From the NCBI RefSeq assembly GCF_029338255.1, contig NZ_CP119788.1, positions 62,001-126,000 on the forward strand: DNA of 64,000 nucleotides, in the 5' to 3' direction. Below are positions 40,647-50,021 of the stretch, one piece after another. The notes under the pieces were generated by a model. It made no database searches and was not told the origin of the DNA. It worked only from the letters and a program-made list of their open reading frames with translations. Each line of letters begins with the position of its first letter. Position 1 is the first letter of the stretch. Origin of the DNA: Haloarcula halobia. GTDB lineage: Archaea; Halobacteriota; Halobacteria; Halobacteriales; Haloarculaceae. The translations under genes were made by a program, and so were the position numbers.

Positions 40647-42439
40647 TTACAGCAATGCGCTCACCTCCCGGCGAAGGAATGCACGAAACCGCGGGGCCGT
40701 CACCCGCGGTTTCGTGCGAAACTCCACGACATCGATCAATGTCTGGACCAAAAAGTCCACCAGCAACCACAGATCGTATAACAGTACCGCGAATCCGAAG
40801 TGAAACAGCCGAATCGAGAAGTTCGTCGAGGTGGTCCACGGTGCGAACTCCTTGATCTTGCTGTAGGCGGTTTCGATGCCACCTCGACGGCTGTAGCGGT
40901 TGATCTGTTTCTTCGCCCACCGCCGATCGAGACCAATCTCGTCGTTGACGTCGAGATTGGTCGCAAACACCTGCGGCTCTTCGCGGTCCTCGTCTGGCGG
41001 GAGACCGACGAGCGTTGTCTCGGTGCTACTCTTCGTCCCACCGTGTTTCACCGGCCCGTATACAGCGTGGTCGTGTTTGACTGTCACCTGCTTGTTGCCG
41101 TCTACGTCCTCGTTCATGCGCGCGATGAACCGCTTGACGCGGTCATCGCGCCGTGCCGGGATTACGTAGAAGATCTCTCGCTGTTCCAACGTCGAGAATA
41201 CGTCGGTCGCGTAGAACTCACGATCGGCGTACAGCCGTCATATACGGATCCGACAGACATCGTTGACGTGATCGACGAGTCGGCGAACGACGTCGCCGAC
41301 TCGGTAACTCTTGTCTTTGCCAGGGTACGCATCGGAATCGTGGTAGTCAGCGTGGCCGACTGGGAGCATTCCGGCCGCGAAGTGAACGTTGTCCCCGACA
41401 ACGTTCGCGGTCGCAAACTTGTAGCACCAGTCGTAGGATTTGTCCTCAGGAGCACCCTGCACACGAACGAGTTCCTCGCGCTCTCCGTAGAAGGCGACGT
41501 AGGTGATGTCGATTGACAGCATGACCGGTGTCTCGAACTCCAGACGGGGCTTGGCCCGCGTCAAGACGCGGGCCGCGCCCTGGTTGACCATCTCAGCGAT
41601 GTCCGTCGGAGAAAGGTCTTTGATCGCCTCCAGCAGTGTTTCGCCACTCGGTCCGTCCTCGTAGAAGGGGTCGTCGAGAGCCGGATCTGGGTTGACGAAA
41701 TCACCATAGGTCTCGGCACCGCCGTTGGCGGCGGTGCCTGTCACTCCGAGACAGGCCTCCAGGGTTAGCAGTTCTTCGTCATCGTAGGCTAGATCGTCGG
41801 GCCGATCGAGCCGAATGCAGGTAACACGACTGTCTGGAGTTCGTCCAGCAGGTCCCTGGTTTTCCGGCGAAGGAGACGATTGACGGTGCGCTTCGAGGAG
41901 CCTGTCGGCTCCTCCGAAGCGTTGGTTTCGTACGGTGCTCCGATTGGACTACCGCGCTCAGCGGCCAACTGCTGGATCTGACGAGCACTCGTCTCGATCG
42001 TCGAGCGCAGTTCGGCAAGCCGTCCGCTCCAGGCGCGTGAGATCGCACTCCGTGAGGGGGGATTGTCTGGTTCGAAGCCCAGATTAGCGGCAAGTTCGGG
42101 GTCAGCATCGAGCGTCCGATGGAGCCAGCCATCGGACGCGTCTTCCAACTCCTGCAAGAGGAGTGCCCCAACCATCGCCGCGAACGGCTTGGCGGGACGC
42201 CAGTCGGGGACGGGATCTTCGTGGGTGTAGCGGTCGTACTCGAGTTGGGTGACGAGGTCGGCCGCGACGGTCGTCTCGTCGACGACCACCGCGGCCTGCT
42301 CTGTCAACGGTAGTTTCCCGATCGAGAGCGGATCGATATTTTCTCGATGCTCGTCGACTGATTGTCGGTCGCGGCTGTCATCAGCAGCCGCAACCGGATC
42401 TGACCGGTTTGTCACATCGGGGGACAACTTGTCCCCCAC
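40647..42439 (-). pseudogene. Transposase of the IS4-like haloarchaeal group, two frameshifts
   Basis: Three consecutive frames together make one protein similar in order to the transposase at 31813. First part 42439-41789 (N-terminal helical region and RTVNRLLRRKTRDLLDELQT), second 41744-41238 with the first Asp in MLSIDITYVAFYGEREELVR, third 41189-40647 with IETAYSKIKEFAPWTTSTNF containing the Glu, and the tail HFGFAVLLYDLWLLVDFLVQ. Frame changes are near 41780 and 41215. The second catalytic Asp falls in the damaged zone around 41200-41235. Inactive as read. Confidence 0.85.
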
Positions 42440-42572
42440 CGGTCACTTCACCGATCACAATCCCGTGCACGGGTTCTGTCATTCGCAGCGCCACTAATCT
42501 GAGGTCTTGACTTAGCTCGCCATACAAAGCGGAGAATCCAGCCACTTTGGGCCCGATGTTTAGACGATTCTG

Positions 42573-42588
42573 AAATAGATATCTATTT
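42573..42588. repeat. 16-bp palindrome at the 3' end of the partition cassette
   Basis: AAATAGAT-ATCTATTT is perfectly self-complementary and abuts the stop codon of the small partition gene. The CTATTT motif recurs in the repeats upstream of parA (43981-44035), so it may be a binding site of the partition protein rather than a terminator. Confidence 0.45.
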
Positions 42589-43001
42589 TAGAATAGCTTA
42601 CTATCTATTCGATTCTGGAGAAGCAGATTTTCGAGCTGTTCGAACCGTTCACTCACTTCTTCCACTAGGTCTTCTTCCACGACTGTCCGCAAGAGGGCAT
42701 CGGTCATCTCCCGGACTACGATGTTCTGGTAGCCCTGCTGGTTGAGCTCGCGTTCCAGTTCGTACTTCAGCCAGGAATCGAAGTCCTCTATCGTTGTCTT
42801 CCGGGCGTAGAAGGGACGCTGTTTGGCGGCTTCGTAGCTAAACGCAGTATCGGTCATCGGATCCCGTCGTTCGACCGGTTCCTTAGAAGCCGTTTCCTCG
42901 GTTGTCCCTGATTCAGGTGCCTCATCCATGTCCTGTGGTTCGTCGTCCGGTGAATCCTCTAGCGTCTCTCCAAGATCGGCGAACGGATCATCCTCAGTCA
43001 T
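42588..43001 (-). CDS. Small partner of ParA (putative centromere-binding protein)
   Basis: 137 residues from ATG 43001. The N-terminal half is acidic and unstructured (DDPFADLGETLEDSPDDEPQ). The C-terminal half is helical: AFSYEAAKQRPFYARKTTIE, FDSWLKYELERELNQQGYQN and LVEEVSERFEQLENLLLQNR, with coiled-coil character. It overlaps parA by eight bases, as the second gene of ParA-partner operons normally does. No ParB domain is recognisable, so DNA binding is inferred from position. Confidence 0.65.
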   Translation of the reverse strand: MTEDDPFADLGETLEDSPDDEPQDMDEAPESGTTEETASKEPVERRDPMTDTAFSYEAAKQRPFYARKTTIEDFDSWLKYELERELNQQGYQNIVVREMTDALLRTVVEEDLVEEVSERFEQLENLLLQNRIDSKLF

Positions 43002-43944
43002 GGCGGACCACCTTCCCTGCCTTGACAATGTGTGCTAATTCGTCGAAACACTTCAACTGGTCACAGTCTGGATCGTAGTCCAGAAGTGGTTTGCGCTCTC
43101 CGTAGGCCTTCGTAATGCTAGTACGGTCCCGAATGCCTGGTGAGGGTTTGAGGTCGCCGGCGTCGACGGCCTCCCAGTCCGTGATTCGTGCGAAATTTGG
43201 GATGCGGTCTTGGAGGCTATCATGGGAGTTGAGCCGTTCGAGCAGCTGCCGATCTTGGGTCTGCTGGTCGATACGACCGCTCAGCATATTCGGAACCAGC
43301 GCAAGGACGTCGACGTCCATATGCTGACGGAGTGGTGAAATCTGTCGTTCGATGGTTCGTTCAAGACCGGCCATCGCCTCGTTACCGGGTGCGAGGGGAA
43401 GGACCAGGTTCGCCGTCGCGACCAGCGCGTTATCTGTGAGTCGGGACCGGTAGGCCGGCGAATCTGTGACGATGTAATCGTATGTGTCCCCGAGAAGTGG
43501 ATCGACGACTTCCCGCTTGAGCAGCGCAGAGGGTTGGAACACGTCACCAACGACGATCTCCCGCTCTACCTGTTCTAAGTCTTCACTCGAAGGAAGGATA
43601 TCGAACTCGTAGCCGGTATCATAGACGACAGAAGTTGGGTCGGCATCATGGAAGAAGACGTCGCCGATTGTCTCCTCCGTGTTGTGATATTGATCGTCAA
43701 ACCCTAAACCGACGGACGCGTGGCCGTTCGGGTCGAGGTCGATGAGGAGAACATTGTGGGCTTGTGCAGCCAACTGGCGTGCCAAATTGACTGCAACCGT
43801 TGATTTGCCCACGCCCCCCTTCAGCATACAGACCGAAACAGCACGGTTGTTCCCGTCGGTACGTACCGAGTTGTATGGGACATTTGGGCTTTTTGTAGTA
43901 TCTATTCTATTCACGCTATTTGGCCCACTCATACTATTCACCAA
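42994..43944 (-). CDS. parA: ParA-family partition ATPase
   Basis: 316 residues (ATG 43932 is an alternative start). The deviant Walker A is CMLKGGVGKSTVAVNLARQL (~39-58), with the signature Lys of ParA/MinD. The A' region is VLLIDLDPNGHASVGLG, and the Walker B-like segment is YDYIVTDSPAYRSRLTDNAL. It segregates the replicon with its small partner encoded just downstream. Direct repeats upstream of its start are a plausible centromere or operator. Firm call. Confidence 0.92.
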   Translation of the reverse strand: MVNSMSGPNSVNRIDTTKSPNVPYNSVRTDGNNRAVSVCMLKGGVGKSTVAVNLARQLAAQAHNVLLIDLDPNGHASVGLGFDDQYHNTEETIGDVFFHDADPTSVVYDTGYEFDILPSSEDLEQVEREIVVGDVFQPSALLKREVVDPLLGDTYDYIVTDSPAYRSRLTDNALVATANLVLPLAPGNEAMAGLERTIERQISPLRQHMDVDVLALVPNMLSGRIDQQTQDRQLLERLNSHDSLQDRIPNFARITDWEAVDAGDLKPSPGIRDRTSITKAYGERKPLLDYDPDCDQLKCFDELAHIVKAGKVVRHD

Positions 43945-43980
43945 TATCTCCCCTCTCGGCTTAATTCTATGGTAAATAGT

Positions 43981-44035
43981 TTGAATAGCATTCTATTTTA
44001 TATATTTAATATATTTTTGAATAGCCTTCTATTTT
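43981..44035. repeat. Direct repeats upstream of parA
   Basis: TTGAATAGCATTCTATTTT (43981-43999) and TTGAATAGCCTTCTATTTT (44017-44035), one mismatch, 36 bases apart, in very AT-rich DNA (TATATATTTAATATATTTT between them). GAATAG...CTATT is itself an imperfect inverted repeat. Position 40-90 bases before parA suits an operator or parS site. Confidence 0.65.
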
Positions 44036-44045
44036 GGAGTAGATG

Positions 44046-44624
44046 GGTAGAAGAGCCGAACGCAGGATCAGGAAATAAGCCCAATATTGAGCCGTCCAGA
44101 CTCGATAAGTCGGAGGATTGGACCCCTCGAAAGCTTCGAAATGGAGAGACTCAGTAGCACCGTATAATCCGAATAAAGTGAGGTGATCTGCTCGCTAACG
44201 CCGAACCGATATCGCTCACCTATTCAAACACAAACGGCTCTAAATTGCTCAAAATTGAGTTCTTTCGTCGATCTTCGAACCTCCTTGAGTTCAGACGCAA
44301 ACCATTGGGGACGTAGTTTATCCCGCTAGTATCGCCCATTCCGACATTATATCGGGGTGATCGTAGGCGCCCAAAGAGGGCTCAATAGTAACATCGGCGC
44401 CTACAATCTGATGGATGGTCCCTCGGAACCGCTCTCTTTTTGACCCAGTCACCTGAGACAGACCACTCGCCAGTGGCTGGCTCGTAAGTCCGCTTCGTCA
44501 GCACCACGGCATCGTCGGCCAGGACGACCAAACTGAGACCATTGGAACCGAGCAGACAACAGTCTACCAGTCCTCTGGTGGAATGTAGCCTGGATTACCA
44601 GGGGGTTTGTCGCCGTTGCCAGAG
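44046..44624 (-). other. Intergenic region with a possible decayed reading frame
   Basis: No intact gene. A minus-strand stretch around 44390-44560 reads LSLVVLADDAVVLTKRTYEP then ATGEWSVSGDWVKKRAVPRD, which looks like real protein sequence, but it has neither start nor end signals and no family I recognise. It may be the remains of a gene at the junction between the partition cassette and the polysaccharide block. Confidence 0.3.
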
Positions 44625-45604
44625 TTACCCATTGAGTTGTACACCTCCGGCTGGATGTTGATCTCGGACAGACTCGTACCAGTTAATTGTCTCTTGGAGA
44701 CCCTCTTCGAAATCGATCTTGGCATCCCAGTCGAAATACTCCTTGGCGCGACTGATGTCCAGTTTCCGTCGAGGCTGTCCGTCCGGTTTCGAGGTATCCC
44801 ACTCGATGTCACCCTCGAAATCCGTCAGCTCCGCGATGGTCTCGACGAGATCACGGATACTGACTTCCGCACCACTCCCGAGGTTGACCGGTTCGCTCCG
44901 GTCAAGTTCTTCGGTTGCGTTGAGGATGCCACGTGCGGCGTCAGTCACGTAGAGGAACTCACGCGTCGGCTCACCGGATCCCCAGGCGGTGATTGAATCG
45001 TCGCCGCGATCTCGGGCCTCTATGCACTTGCGGATAATAGCTGGGATAACGTGGGCAGATTCGAGGTCGAAATCGTCACGAGGCCCGTATAGGTTCACCG
45101 GCATTAGATAGATACTATTAAAGTCGTACTGCTTCCGGTAGGCCTTCGACTGAGTGAGCAGGGCCTTCTTTGCGATGCCGTAGGGAGCGTTGGTTTCCTC
45201 CGGATAGCCGTCGAAGAGATCCTCCTCAGAAAATGGCACCTCCGTGTGATTCGGATACGAACAGATCGTTCCTAAGATGGTAAATTTCTCGACGTCGAAC
45301 TGCCGGGCCATCTCCATGAGTTCGATACCCATAACGGCATTGTCGTAGAAGTAACGTCCTGGATTCTTTCGGTTCGCGCCGATGCCGCCAACGGTTGCCG
45401 CGAGATGAATAACAGTGTCGAGCCGGATTTGACGAATGCCTGGCGAATTGCAGCCCGCTCACGGAGGTCGTACTCGTCGCTTCGGGGGATGAATACATCA
45501 ACATCGTCGGAGCGCGTGCGCAGTTCCTCCACTAGGTGGCTGCCAAGAAAGCCACTGCCACCAGTCACCATCACTGACCGGCCGTCCCAGAAGTCGTGGA
45601 TCAT
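44625..45604 (-). pseudogene. fcl: GDP-L-fucose synthase-like NAD(P)-dependent epimerase/reductase, one frameshift
   Basis: N-terminal part from ATG 45604 has VMVTGGSGFLGSHLVEELRT (Rossmann GxxGxxG). The frame breaks near 45415, and the alternative frame continues [40 protein letters not shown], then SICSYPNH-like CSYP and [20 protein letters not shown], the Tyr-x3-Lys site. Full length would be about 325 residues, as for GDP-fucose synthase. It overlaps the GMD-like gene by four bases. One base repairs it. Confidence 0.75.
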
Positions 45605-46662
45605 CGCCAGTCCACCCGACCGTACCACGACGGTTTGTTGTTCGCGTACCAGTCAATGGTCTCTCGAATGCCCTCACGCCAGGAGACTTGCGGCTCCCAG
45701 CCGGTTTTCTCGTGGAGTTTCTCGTAGCCGACCAGCAACTCTTCGACGTCACTGTCACCGGGGCGATACCGGTCCTCGTCCTGGACGATGTCTGGACGTT
45801 CCCAGTAATCGTGTTCGTTGCCTACGTCGAGGATGGTCTCGGTCCACTCACGCATTGAGATGTTCTCACCGTAGCCGTAGACGTACTGCTCACCAGGGTT
45901 ACCACCGAGTGCGACGTGGAGATGCCCACGAACACCGTCGCTGACGTAACACATGTCCCGCTTTGGCTGGAGGTTCCCAAGTTCGACGATGTCCCGCTCT
46001 AGCGCCTGCGTGATGATTGTACCCGTGATGTAGCGAGGGTTCTGTCTGGGGCCGTAGTTGTTGAACATCCGCGTCGTGACCGCCGGCAATCCGTACGCGT
46101 CGTTGTAGTTCATCGTGAGGAAGTCAGCGGCGAGTTTCGACGTGGCGTAGATGCTCGTGGGGTTGACCGGCGACCGCTCGCTGAGGAGGACGCGGCCGTC
46201 GTCTTCGTAGTCATGTTTCTCAGTCATCTCCTCTTTGACGTTCCCGTATTCCTCGCTCGTGCCTGCGGTGTCGAACTTCGCGATGTCGAGGTCAAGGTCG
46301 ACAATGGTCTGGAGGAGATTGAGTGTTCCAGTGACGTTGGTGTCGACAGTCTCGTAGGGGCGGTCCCACGACTCGCCAACGTGGGCCTGTGCCCCGAGGT
46401 GAAACACAAGCGTTTCGGTGTGGTCGGTAAACGTCGAGAGAGCATGGTGGACGGAGGTTTTGTCCCTGAGGTCACCACGGTGGACGGTAATATCATCCAT
46501 CAGATGGCGGATATTGTTGAGCTCGCCACTGGAAGTGGCCCGAACGAAAACGTGGACGTCGGCACCGTGTTCAACGAGGGTATCGGTCAGATGAGAGCCG
46601 ACGAACCCATCTGCACCTGTAACGAAAACCGGCCGCTCCGAGAGTTCAGATTCAACGTTCAT
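45601..46662 (-). CDS. gmd: GDP-mannose 4,6-dehydratase-like SDR enzyme
   Basis: 353 residues. Rossmann motif FVTGADGFVGSHLTDTL (13-29), VFHLGAQAHVGESWDRPYET, active-site region TAGTSEEYGNVKEEM (~132) and Tyr-x3-Lys in SIYATSKLAADFLTMNY. This is the extended SDR group of GDP-mannose 4,6-dehydratases and related sugar-nucleotide dehydratases. Its neighbour resembles GDP-fucose synthase, so together they would convert GDP-mannose to a 6-deoxy sugar donor. The operon 49261-44625 runs sulfatase, GT4, this gene, reductase. Confidence 0.8.
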   Translation of the reverse strand: MNVESELSERPVFVTGADGFVGSHLTDTLVEHGADVHVFVRATSSGELNNIRHLMDDITVHRGDLRDKTSVHHALSTFTDHTETLVFHLGAQAHVGESWDRPYETVDTNVTGTLNLLQTIVDLDLDIAKFDTAGTSEEYGNVKEEMTEKHDYEDDGRVLLSERSPVNPTSIYATSKLAADFLTMNYNDAYGLPAVTTRMFNNYGPRQNPRYITGTIITQALERDIVELGNLQPKRDMCYVSDGVRGHLHVALGGNPGEQYVYGYGENISMREWTETILDVGNEHDYWERPDIVQDEDRYRPGDSDVEELLVGYEKLHEKTGWEPQVSWREGIRETIDWYANNKPSWYGRVDWR

Positions 46663-46788
46663 ACCAGTAGCAATACGTATTTATCCGCTTGATATTGTTC
46701 TTACTATCGAATAGCCGACGCTAACAAAGTTCCAGGACTGATTGGCGTCGGTGCTGGCTTAAACGTCTACTGGCATCGGTAAACAGCA

Positions 46789-47934
46789 TTATTCGGTCGG
46801 GGATGCGGCAAGAATATTTTCATACGCGGCGGCAATAGTGTCGATTCTCGTCTCGCGGTCGAACATTGTTTTCACACGTGTCGCAGCGTTCGCCCCAAGC
46901 TCCGCACGGTATTCGGGGTCAGAGAGGAGTCGATCCAGTGCCTTCGCTAGGGCCGACGAGTTCCGTGGCGGCACGGTTATTCCCGTTTTGCCGTCCTGGC
47001 TGACCCACGGCACGCCTGTCGGAAGACTCGTATTGACGACCGGCATCCCGTACGCCATCGCCTCCAACTGTACGATTCCGAACGCTTCACTTGCTTCAAC
47101 CGACGGGAGGGCGAAGACGTCAGCCGTGTTGTAACAGTAGTGGAGCTTTTCCTCAGAGACGTGGCCCAGAAACGTAACGCGGTCGGTCAGCCCGTGGTCT
47201 CGGACACGTGCTTCGAGTTCGTCCCGGCGTTCGCCGTCACCGATGATCAAGAGTGTCGCGTCAATATCGCGCATGGCGTCGATGAGATACTCGGTTCCCT
47301 TGTAGTAGTTGAGGCGCCCGACGAATAGCACCCGCTTGCCTGGTTTGCCTGGGAGGTCATAACTCGCCCCCTCGTACTGACCGAACTTCGACGTCTCAAT
47401 AGACAAGGGAACCACCCTACACTTGTGTTCATATTGCTTGAGGAACTCGGAGTTACCAATCATATTTGGGGAGGTCGCGAAGATACAGTCGACACGATCC
47501 AGAAACGTGTGTAGAAGCGGAGCGTACAGTTTGAGTTCCAGTGCTTGCCGGACGATATCGCTATGATACGTGACGACCGTTGGAACGTCCCGCGGTGCCG
47601 CGAGTAGGTGAGAGATGACGCCGATCGGGTTTGGGACGTGGTGGTGAATCAGGTCTGCAACCGTCGCCTCCTGCCTAAAACGAACCGGAAACGTGGGAGC
47701 GAGCGGGACCGAGCGAAACGTGCCGAGACTCGTGGTCCGACAGACCGAAATGCCATTTACCCTGTCCTCTTGGCCTCGCCCTTGCGACTGGGCGGCCAGC
47801 ACCCGTACATCGTATCCGTGCTCGAATAAACCCTCGGCGGTCGCTTTGACTGTCTGTTCAACCCCACCGATATGAGGCGAGTAGAACTTATTGACTTGGA
47901 GGATTCTGGGCCGTTCCGCACTAGATCCCGTCAT
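46789..47934 (-). CDS. GT4-family glycosyltransferase
   Basis: 381 residues from ATG 47934. The N-terminal RILQVNKFYSPHIGGVEQTV is the canonical GT4 start with GGVE. The donor site is VLFVGRLNYYKGTEYLIDAM and the EX7E motif is SVEASEAFGIVQLEAMAYGM. It begins 10 bases after the sulfatase stop, so it is in the same operon. It would add a sugar to the surface glycan; the adjacent GMD/reductase pair suggests a 6-deoxyhexose, which is inference. Confidence 0.88.
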   Translation of the reverse strand: MTGSSAERPRILQVNKFYSPHIGGVEQTVKATAEGLFEHGYDVRVLAAQSQGRGQEDRVNGISVCRTTSLGTFRSVPLAPTFPVRFRQEATVADLIHHHVPNPIGVISHLLAAPRDVPTVVTYHSDIVRQALELKLYAPLLHTFLDRVDCIFATSPNMIGNSEFLKQYEHKCRVVPLSIETSKFGQYEGASYDLPGKPGKRVLFVGRLNYYKGTEYLIDAMRDIDATLLIIGDGERRDELEARVRDHGLTDRVTFLGHVSEEKLHYCYNTADVFALPSVEASEAFGIVQLEAMAYGMPVVNTSLPTGVPWVSQDGKTGITVPPRNSSALAKALDRLLSDPEYRAELGANAATRVKTMFDRETRIDTIAAAYENILAASPTE

Positions 47935-47944
47935 GCGTCGGGAC

Positions 47945-49261
47945 TCACTTGTAGCCCAGGTCACGAAGCCGTTGTGAGACAGCTTCACTCTCGATTTCTT
48001 CGCCGGCTGTTACTCGGGCGTTTTGAATTGAGTCGTTGTGCTCTCTGATCTGGTCATCGAAGTGCGCACGAACGTCCGGTGCGTCGTCGCTTACATCCCT
48101 TTTCGGGTCGTCCGACTGCCGGTCGTAGAGTCCGCTCGTCTGTACATGGTCTTCGTCGTCCAGTTCGATCCGATAATTGTATCTGGCTGACCGAGCGGCG
48201 ACCCGCCGTGTGTCCCTAGCATCGTTCTCCCCGCGACACTCCGCGATACCGACGGGTGCTACATCGGTGTACTCGCTACTCTCTCTCGGGAGCGCTTCAC
48301 CAGAAAAGGTCGGCGGAACCGAACAGCCCGAACAGTTCAGTATCGTTGGGCCGATGTCAAGGTTCTCAACCGGCTGGTCCACTCGCTGGTCCGCTGGATA
48401 TCCACCGCCAAGCACGAATAGTGGTACGTGAATCAATTCTTCATAAGGGTGGCGGGGATGGCCGTAAACATCGTGTTGACCGAATGCCTCGCCGTGGTCG
48501 GCGGCGACGATGACGAGCGCGTCTGACAGCAACCCGCGGTCTGCGAGTCCGTCAATAAACTCGCCAATCATCGCGTCCGTATACCGTATCTCGGCGTCGT
48601 AGAGGTCGACCAGCAGTTCGCGATCTTCTGCGTTGAGTGACGAGGGGTTGTCGACCATCTGTCGCCAAAGCCGTTTGGCTGACCGCTTCCCGATAGATTT
48701 GTCTGTGAAGTGTGATTGGAACGATGCCGGAGGCTGATACGGACCGTGTGGGTCCATATAATGGACCCAACAGAATCGGGGACGGTTCGGTTCCGAGTCG
48801 AGCCATTCAAGTGCCCGTTCGTTCAGGTCACCAGCACGAGTATACGGTTCGGTCCGAAAATGATTCACGACGCGATGGAAGAACGTCACAAGACGATTCT
48901 GTGCGAGTGACAGAGAATCGTCGAACACGTCGAATCCCTTATCGAACTCGTATGCACGGGATAGATACGGATTCGAGTGGAACCCAGCAGTCGTAAATCC
49001 GCTGTCAGATAGAACCGTAGCGATAGTTTCGCGATCGTCCGGTACTGGACCAATATCGGGAAGCTGGGATGGATATTGTGAGAAGAACAACGACGGCATC
49101 GACTCCCGTGTATGGGAACTCTGGGCGACGGCGTTCGTGTACAAAGTACCCCGGCGGCGGAGTTCGTCCAATCGAGGTGTGGTGTTCCGGTCGTATCCGA
49201 GACAGCCCATGTGTCCGGCAGTGAGTGAGTCCACGGTGAGAAGAACAACAGGATCCACCAT
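47945..49261 (-). CDS. Sulfatase-fold hydrolase/transferase
   Basis: 438 residues. PVVLLTVDSLTAGHMGCLGY (first metal Asp) opens the alkaline phosphatase/sulfatase fold. SHTRESMPSLFFSQYP (~48-63) holds the nucleophile region with Ser/Thr rather than the Cys-x-Pro-x-Arg of classic sulfatases, and IVAADHGEAFGQHDVYGHP (~258) is the C-terminal metal motif. Such enzymes remove sulfate or transfer phospho-groups on glycans. The protein ends with AVSQRLRDLGYK, the LGY tail shared with small proteins in this window. First gene of the GDP-sugar operon. Confidence 0.82.
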   Translation of the reverse strand: MVDPVVLLTVDSLTAGHMGCLGYDRNTTPRLDELRRRGTLYTNAVAQSSHTRESMPSLFFSQYPSQLPDIGPVPDDRETIATVLSDSGFTTAGFHSNPYLSRAYEFDKGFDVFDDSLSLAQNRLVTFFHRVVNHFRTEPYTRAGDLNERALEWLDSEPNRPRFCWVHYMDPHGPYQPPASFQSHFTDKSIGKRSAKRLWRQMVDNPSSLNAEDRELLVDLYDAEIRYTDAMIGEFIDGLADRGLLSDALVIVAADHGEAFGQHDVYGHPRHPYEELIHVPLFVLGGGYPADQRVDQPVENLDIGPTILNCSGCSVPPTFSGEALPRESSEYTDVAPVGIAECRGENDARDTRRVAARSARYNYRIELDDEDHVQTSGLYDRQSDDPKRDVSDDAPDVRAHFDDQIREHNDSIQNARVTAGEEIESEAVSQRLRDLGYK

Positions 49262-49390
49262 CTACTCGTGATGTTGACGATTTCCTGTATTGTGCTTTTT
49301 CATTTCATTGGATTCTAATTCCAGGAGTCTGTGCCGGCATAATTACGCCTGACTGTTGAAACACCAAACTCAAATATATTTGAATCTGGG

Positions 49391-49522
49391 GACAGACACC
49401 CGTTCCGTGATGGGTTCCTCCAAGGGATCCAACAGCAACTGGACGACGAACTCGGATGGCGGAAGGAGTACCGGACGAACGGCGTGGGATTGCCGCCAGA
49501 GTACGGAGATGTCATCGGTTGA
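49391..49522 (+). pseudogene. C-terminal remnant of an ISH3-like transposase
   Basis: Reads FRDGFLQGIQQQLDDELGWR and KEYRTNGVGLPPEYGDVIG before a TGA at 49520-49522. The PTNGVG-type ending is shared with the transposase at 52275 (APTNGVGIPSTYPELDAG). No upstream part survives. The remainder of 49523-49746 shows no gene. Confidence 0.5.
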
Positions 49523-49746
49523 CCGCCTCGCTTCGGCGAAGCGAGACTGTCCGAGAGCGATAGCTCCGGTTGCTTATGTCCGATATCGACAGTAGCTTCC
49601 AGTCGCCTGATCTATCGTTCCCAACTGATTCCTGCCAACCGCTATGAGGGCCCTATTATAGCGCTTGCTGCGTGAACTGCGGCGATACTACTTGATCTTT
49701 ACCGATAGAACGGACATCTAGCGACTATACGCGCCTACATCTAAGC

Positions 49747-49953
49747 TTAGAGATATCCGAGGTCCCGAAGGCGTTCCTCGATGTCTGGTTCTGAGTCAAT
49801 TTCGACCCGCTCACGTTGAACGATTGGTTTTACTTTCTCCGCGATCTCCGAGAGAAGCTGGTTGATATATTCACCGGTCGGCATGTCTTTTTGTCCCGCA
49901 CGTTCTGCTAGAACAGTATAAACGGCTTCCTCTACTTCGACTCTTTCTCCCAT
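49747..49953 (-). CDS. Small protein with C-terminal LGY tail
   Basis: 68 residues: MGERVEVEEAVYTVLAERAG, a short strand then helix, and the ending PDIEERLRDLGYL. It is divergent from the sulfatase-like gene starting 69 bases away. The same ending occurs in the small protein at 3903 beside another alkaline-phosphatase-fold gene and at the C-termini of the sulfatase-fold proteins. Probably a regulator or partner of the neighbouring enzyme; unproven. Confidence 0.6.
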   Translation of the reverse strand: MGERVEVEEAVYTVLAERAGQKDMPTGEYINQLLSEIAEKVKPIVQRERVEIDSEPDIEERLRDLGYL

Positions 49954-50021
49954 GACTGATACTCTTTACTCGAAACTTATAATTCGAACTGCTTTTGATG
50001 GTCTCTCTATTTGCTTAATCA

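Noticed and set aside
45405-45944. A 179-residue plus-strand ORF across the gmd/fcl junction
   Set aside because: Arg/Ser-rich shadow frame with no family features; minus-strand SDR motifs explain the DNA.
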